Source of the DNA: Bacteroidaceae bacterium
Lineage (GTDB): Bacteria > Bacteroidota > Bacteroidia > Bacteroidales > Bacteroidaceae
Assembly: GCA_017617315.1 (NCBI GenBank)
Contig: JAFZWM010000056.1
Coordinates: 1 to 64,000, forward strand
DNA: 64,000 nt
Direction of reading: 5' to 3'
A model generated the notes under the pieces. The model was given only the letters and a program-made list of their open reading frames with translations, searched no databases and was not told the origin of the DNA. Within the stretch, counting starts at the first letter, position 1; each line of letters begins with the position of its first letter. Shown piece by piece: positions 63,194 to 64,000 of this stretch. Position numbers and translations under genes: made by a program.

Positions 63194-64000
63194 ATGAAGA
63201 AAAATATATTGTTTTCAACGGTACTTGCAGCCAGTCTGGCTGCTTGTACCACCGATTACACCGATTGGGCAAATCCACTGCATAGCGAAGCCGAGGAAGC
63301 CAAGTCTGGCACTTATGTAACCACTTCTGTCGATGCCATCAAGATTGCTGATGTTACAACCGACAGTGTTAGCATCTTCAACTCTCGGCTCAATATTCCT
63401 GCCGGAACGGCAATCACCGAGAGCACGGTAACGTTCGACGAGGCGCAGACTATCAACATCAGTCCAAAGGGCAAGGTGGCTGTTGCCGACCTTGTTTCAG
63501 CCGTTGAGGCTTTGTACGGCAAGGCTCCAAACGAGCGCACTCTGTCGGGTGTGGCAACTGTCTATTATTCAGATAACGGTCAGGCAATGCGTGCGAAGTC
63601 TGATAAGACAGAGGTCAAGGTTTCGCTCTCTGCTCCGTTCATATCTTCAAGCTACTACCTCGTTGGCGATATGATTTACACAATGGATGGTGGCAACAAG
63701 TCTAACTGGAATGCTGCGAATCTGCTCAAGTTCAACCACAGCGACAAGAATGTCTACGACGACCCTGTATTCACCGTAGTCTTCACAACCGATGCTGTAA
63801 ACCAGTACTGGAAGATTATTCCACAGGACAATGTTGATGGCGGTGATATTTGGGCTGGCGGCGTTGTCGGAACGGAGGTCGACGGCGATGCGAGTCTTTC
63901 TGGAAAACTGACAACAAATTCTCCACAGGCCGGAATGATTGAAGAAGCGGGCATCTATCGCATGACGCTCAACATGATGGAGTACACTTACACCATCGAG
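63194..64000 (+). CDS. SusF/SusE-like outer-membrane lipoprotein (cut by the window end)
   Basis: The frame is open from ATG 63194 to the last base, giving 269 residues so far. Lipobox LAASLAAC (Cys about residue 18), then CTTDYTDWANPLHSEAEE, typical of SusE/SusF-like lipoproteins of this group. Later KSDKTEVKVSLSAPFISSSY and YYLVGDMIYTMDGGN mark the move from an N-terminal domain to a carbohydrate-binding domain. It follows the SusE-like gene by 19 bp in the same operon. The end of the gene lies outside the window. Confidence 0.8.
   Translation, partial: MKKNILFSTVLAASLAACTTDYTDWANPLHSEAEEAKSGTYVTTSVDAIKIADVTTDSVSIFNSRLNIPAGTAITESTVTFDEAQTINISPKGKVAVADLVSAVEALYGKAPNERTLSGVATVYYSDNGQAMRAKSDKTEVKVSLSAPFISSSYYLVGDMIYTMDGGNKSNWNAANLLKFNHSDKNVYDDPVFTVVFTTDAVNQYWKIIPQDNVDGGDIWAGGVVGTEVDGDASLSGKLTTNSPQAGMIEEAGIYRMTLNMMEYTYTIE

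Overview
The window is a stretch of chromosome from a Bacteroidales bacterium, most likely Prevotella or a close relative. The evidence is two SusC/SusD loci, a hybrid two-component regulator, promoters of the Bacteroidetes type (TTTG, about 19 bp, TAnnTTTG), Prevotella-like short C-terminal tails on secreted proteins, and a long-tailed ribosomal protein S16. Most genes are of moderate G+C. Two blocks, 9421-12200 and 36362-39747, are visibly A+T-richer and look acquired.

Layout. (1) 1-1025: non-coding DNA with a chain of short hairpins followed by a compound repeat element with an 11-bp periodic array. (2) 1026-7161, minus strand: a five-gene vitamin B12 capture operon behind a cobalamin riboswitch (DUF4465 protein, small secreted protein, surface protein, BtuB-type receptor, BtuG-type beta-propeller). 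(3) 7293-9194: dnaK. (4) 9421-12200: a two-gene unit of unknown function (two-TM protein plus 704-aa protein) between two strong terminators. (5) 12332-34963: a rhamnogalacturonan-I (pectin) utilisation locus with GH106, CE12 and GH105 leftward, and SusC, SusD, L-rhamnose mutarotase, a hybrid two-component regulator, GH2 and a PL11-CE12-CE12 fusion rightward. (6) 35164-35973: tcdA. (7) 36362-39747: a DpnII-like GATC restriction-modification cassette with two methylases, a DpnII-type nuclease and an extra MutH/Sau3AI-type nuclease. (8) 39839-41387: rpsP and a secreted esterase. (9) 41611-47269: rseC-rnfBCDGEA, the membrane ferredoxin:NAD+ oxidoreductase. (10) 47415-50762: galE, an ABC exporter pair and a small membrane-anchored protein under a palindromic operator. 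(11) 50831-53398: a large orphan protein resembling the STY4851/ECs_5259 family. (12) 53733-64000: a second sugar locus with an SGNH hydrolase, MFS transporter, LacI-type regulator, SusC, SusD, SusE-like and a SusF-like gene cut by the window end; the architecture resembles alpha-glucan loci.

How the parts work together. In the pectin locus PL11 cuts the RG-I backbone, CE12 domains remove acetyl groups, SusC/SusD import oligomers, GH105, GH106 and GH2 trim unsaturated galacturonate, rhamnose and galactose-type ends, and RhaM prepares L-rhamnose for catabolism. The Rnf complex would couple ferredoxin oxidation to ion pumping.

The points most worth a second look are the four-gene GATC cassette with two different nucleases, the unknown pair at 9421-12200, the dispersed compound repeats with 11-bp phasing, the BtuB-type receptor that appears to lack a signal peptide, and the PL11-CE12-CE12 fusion.
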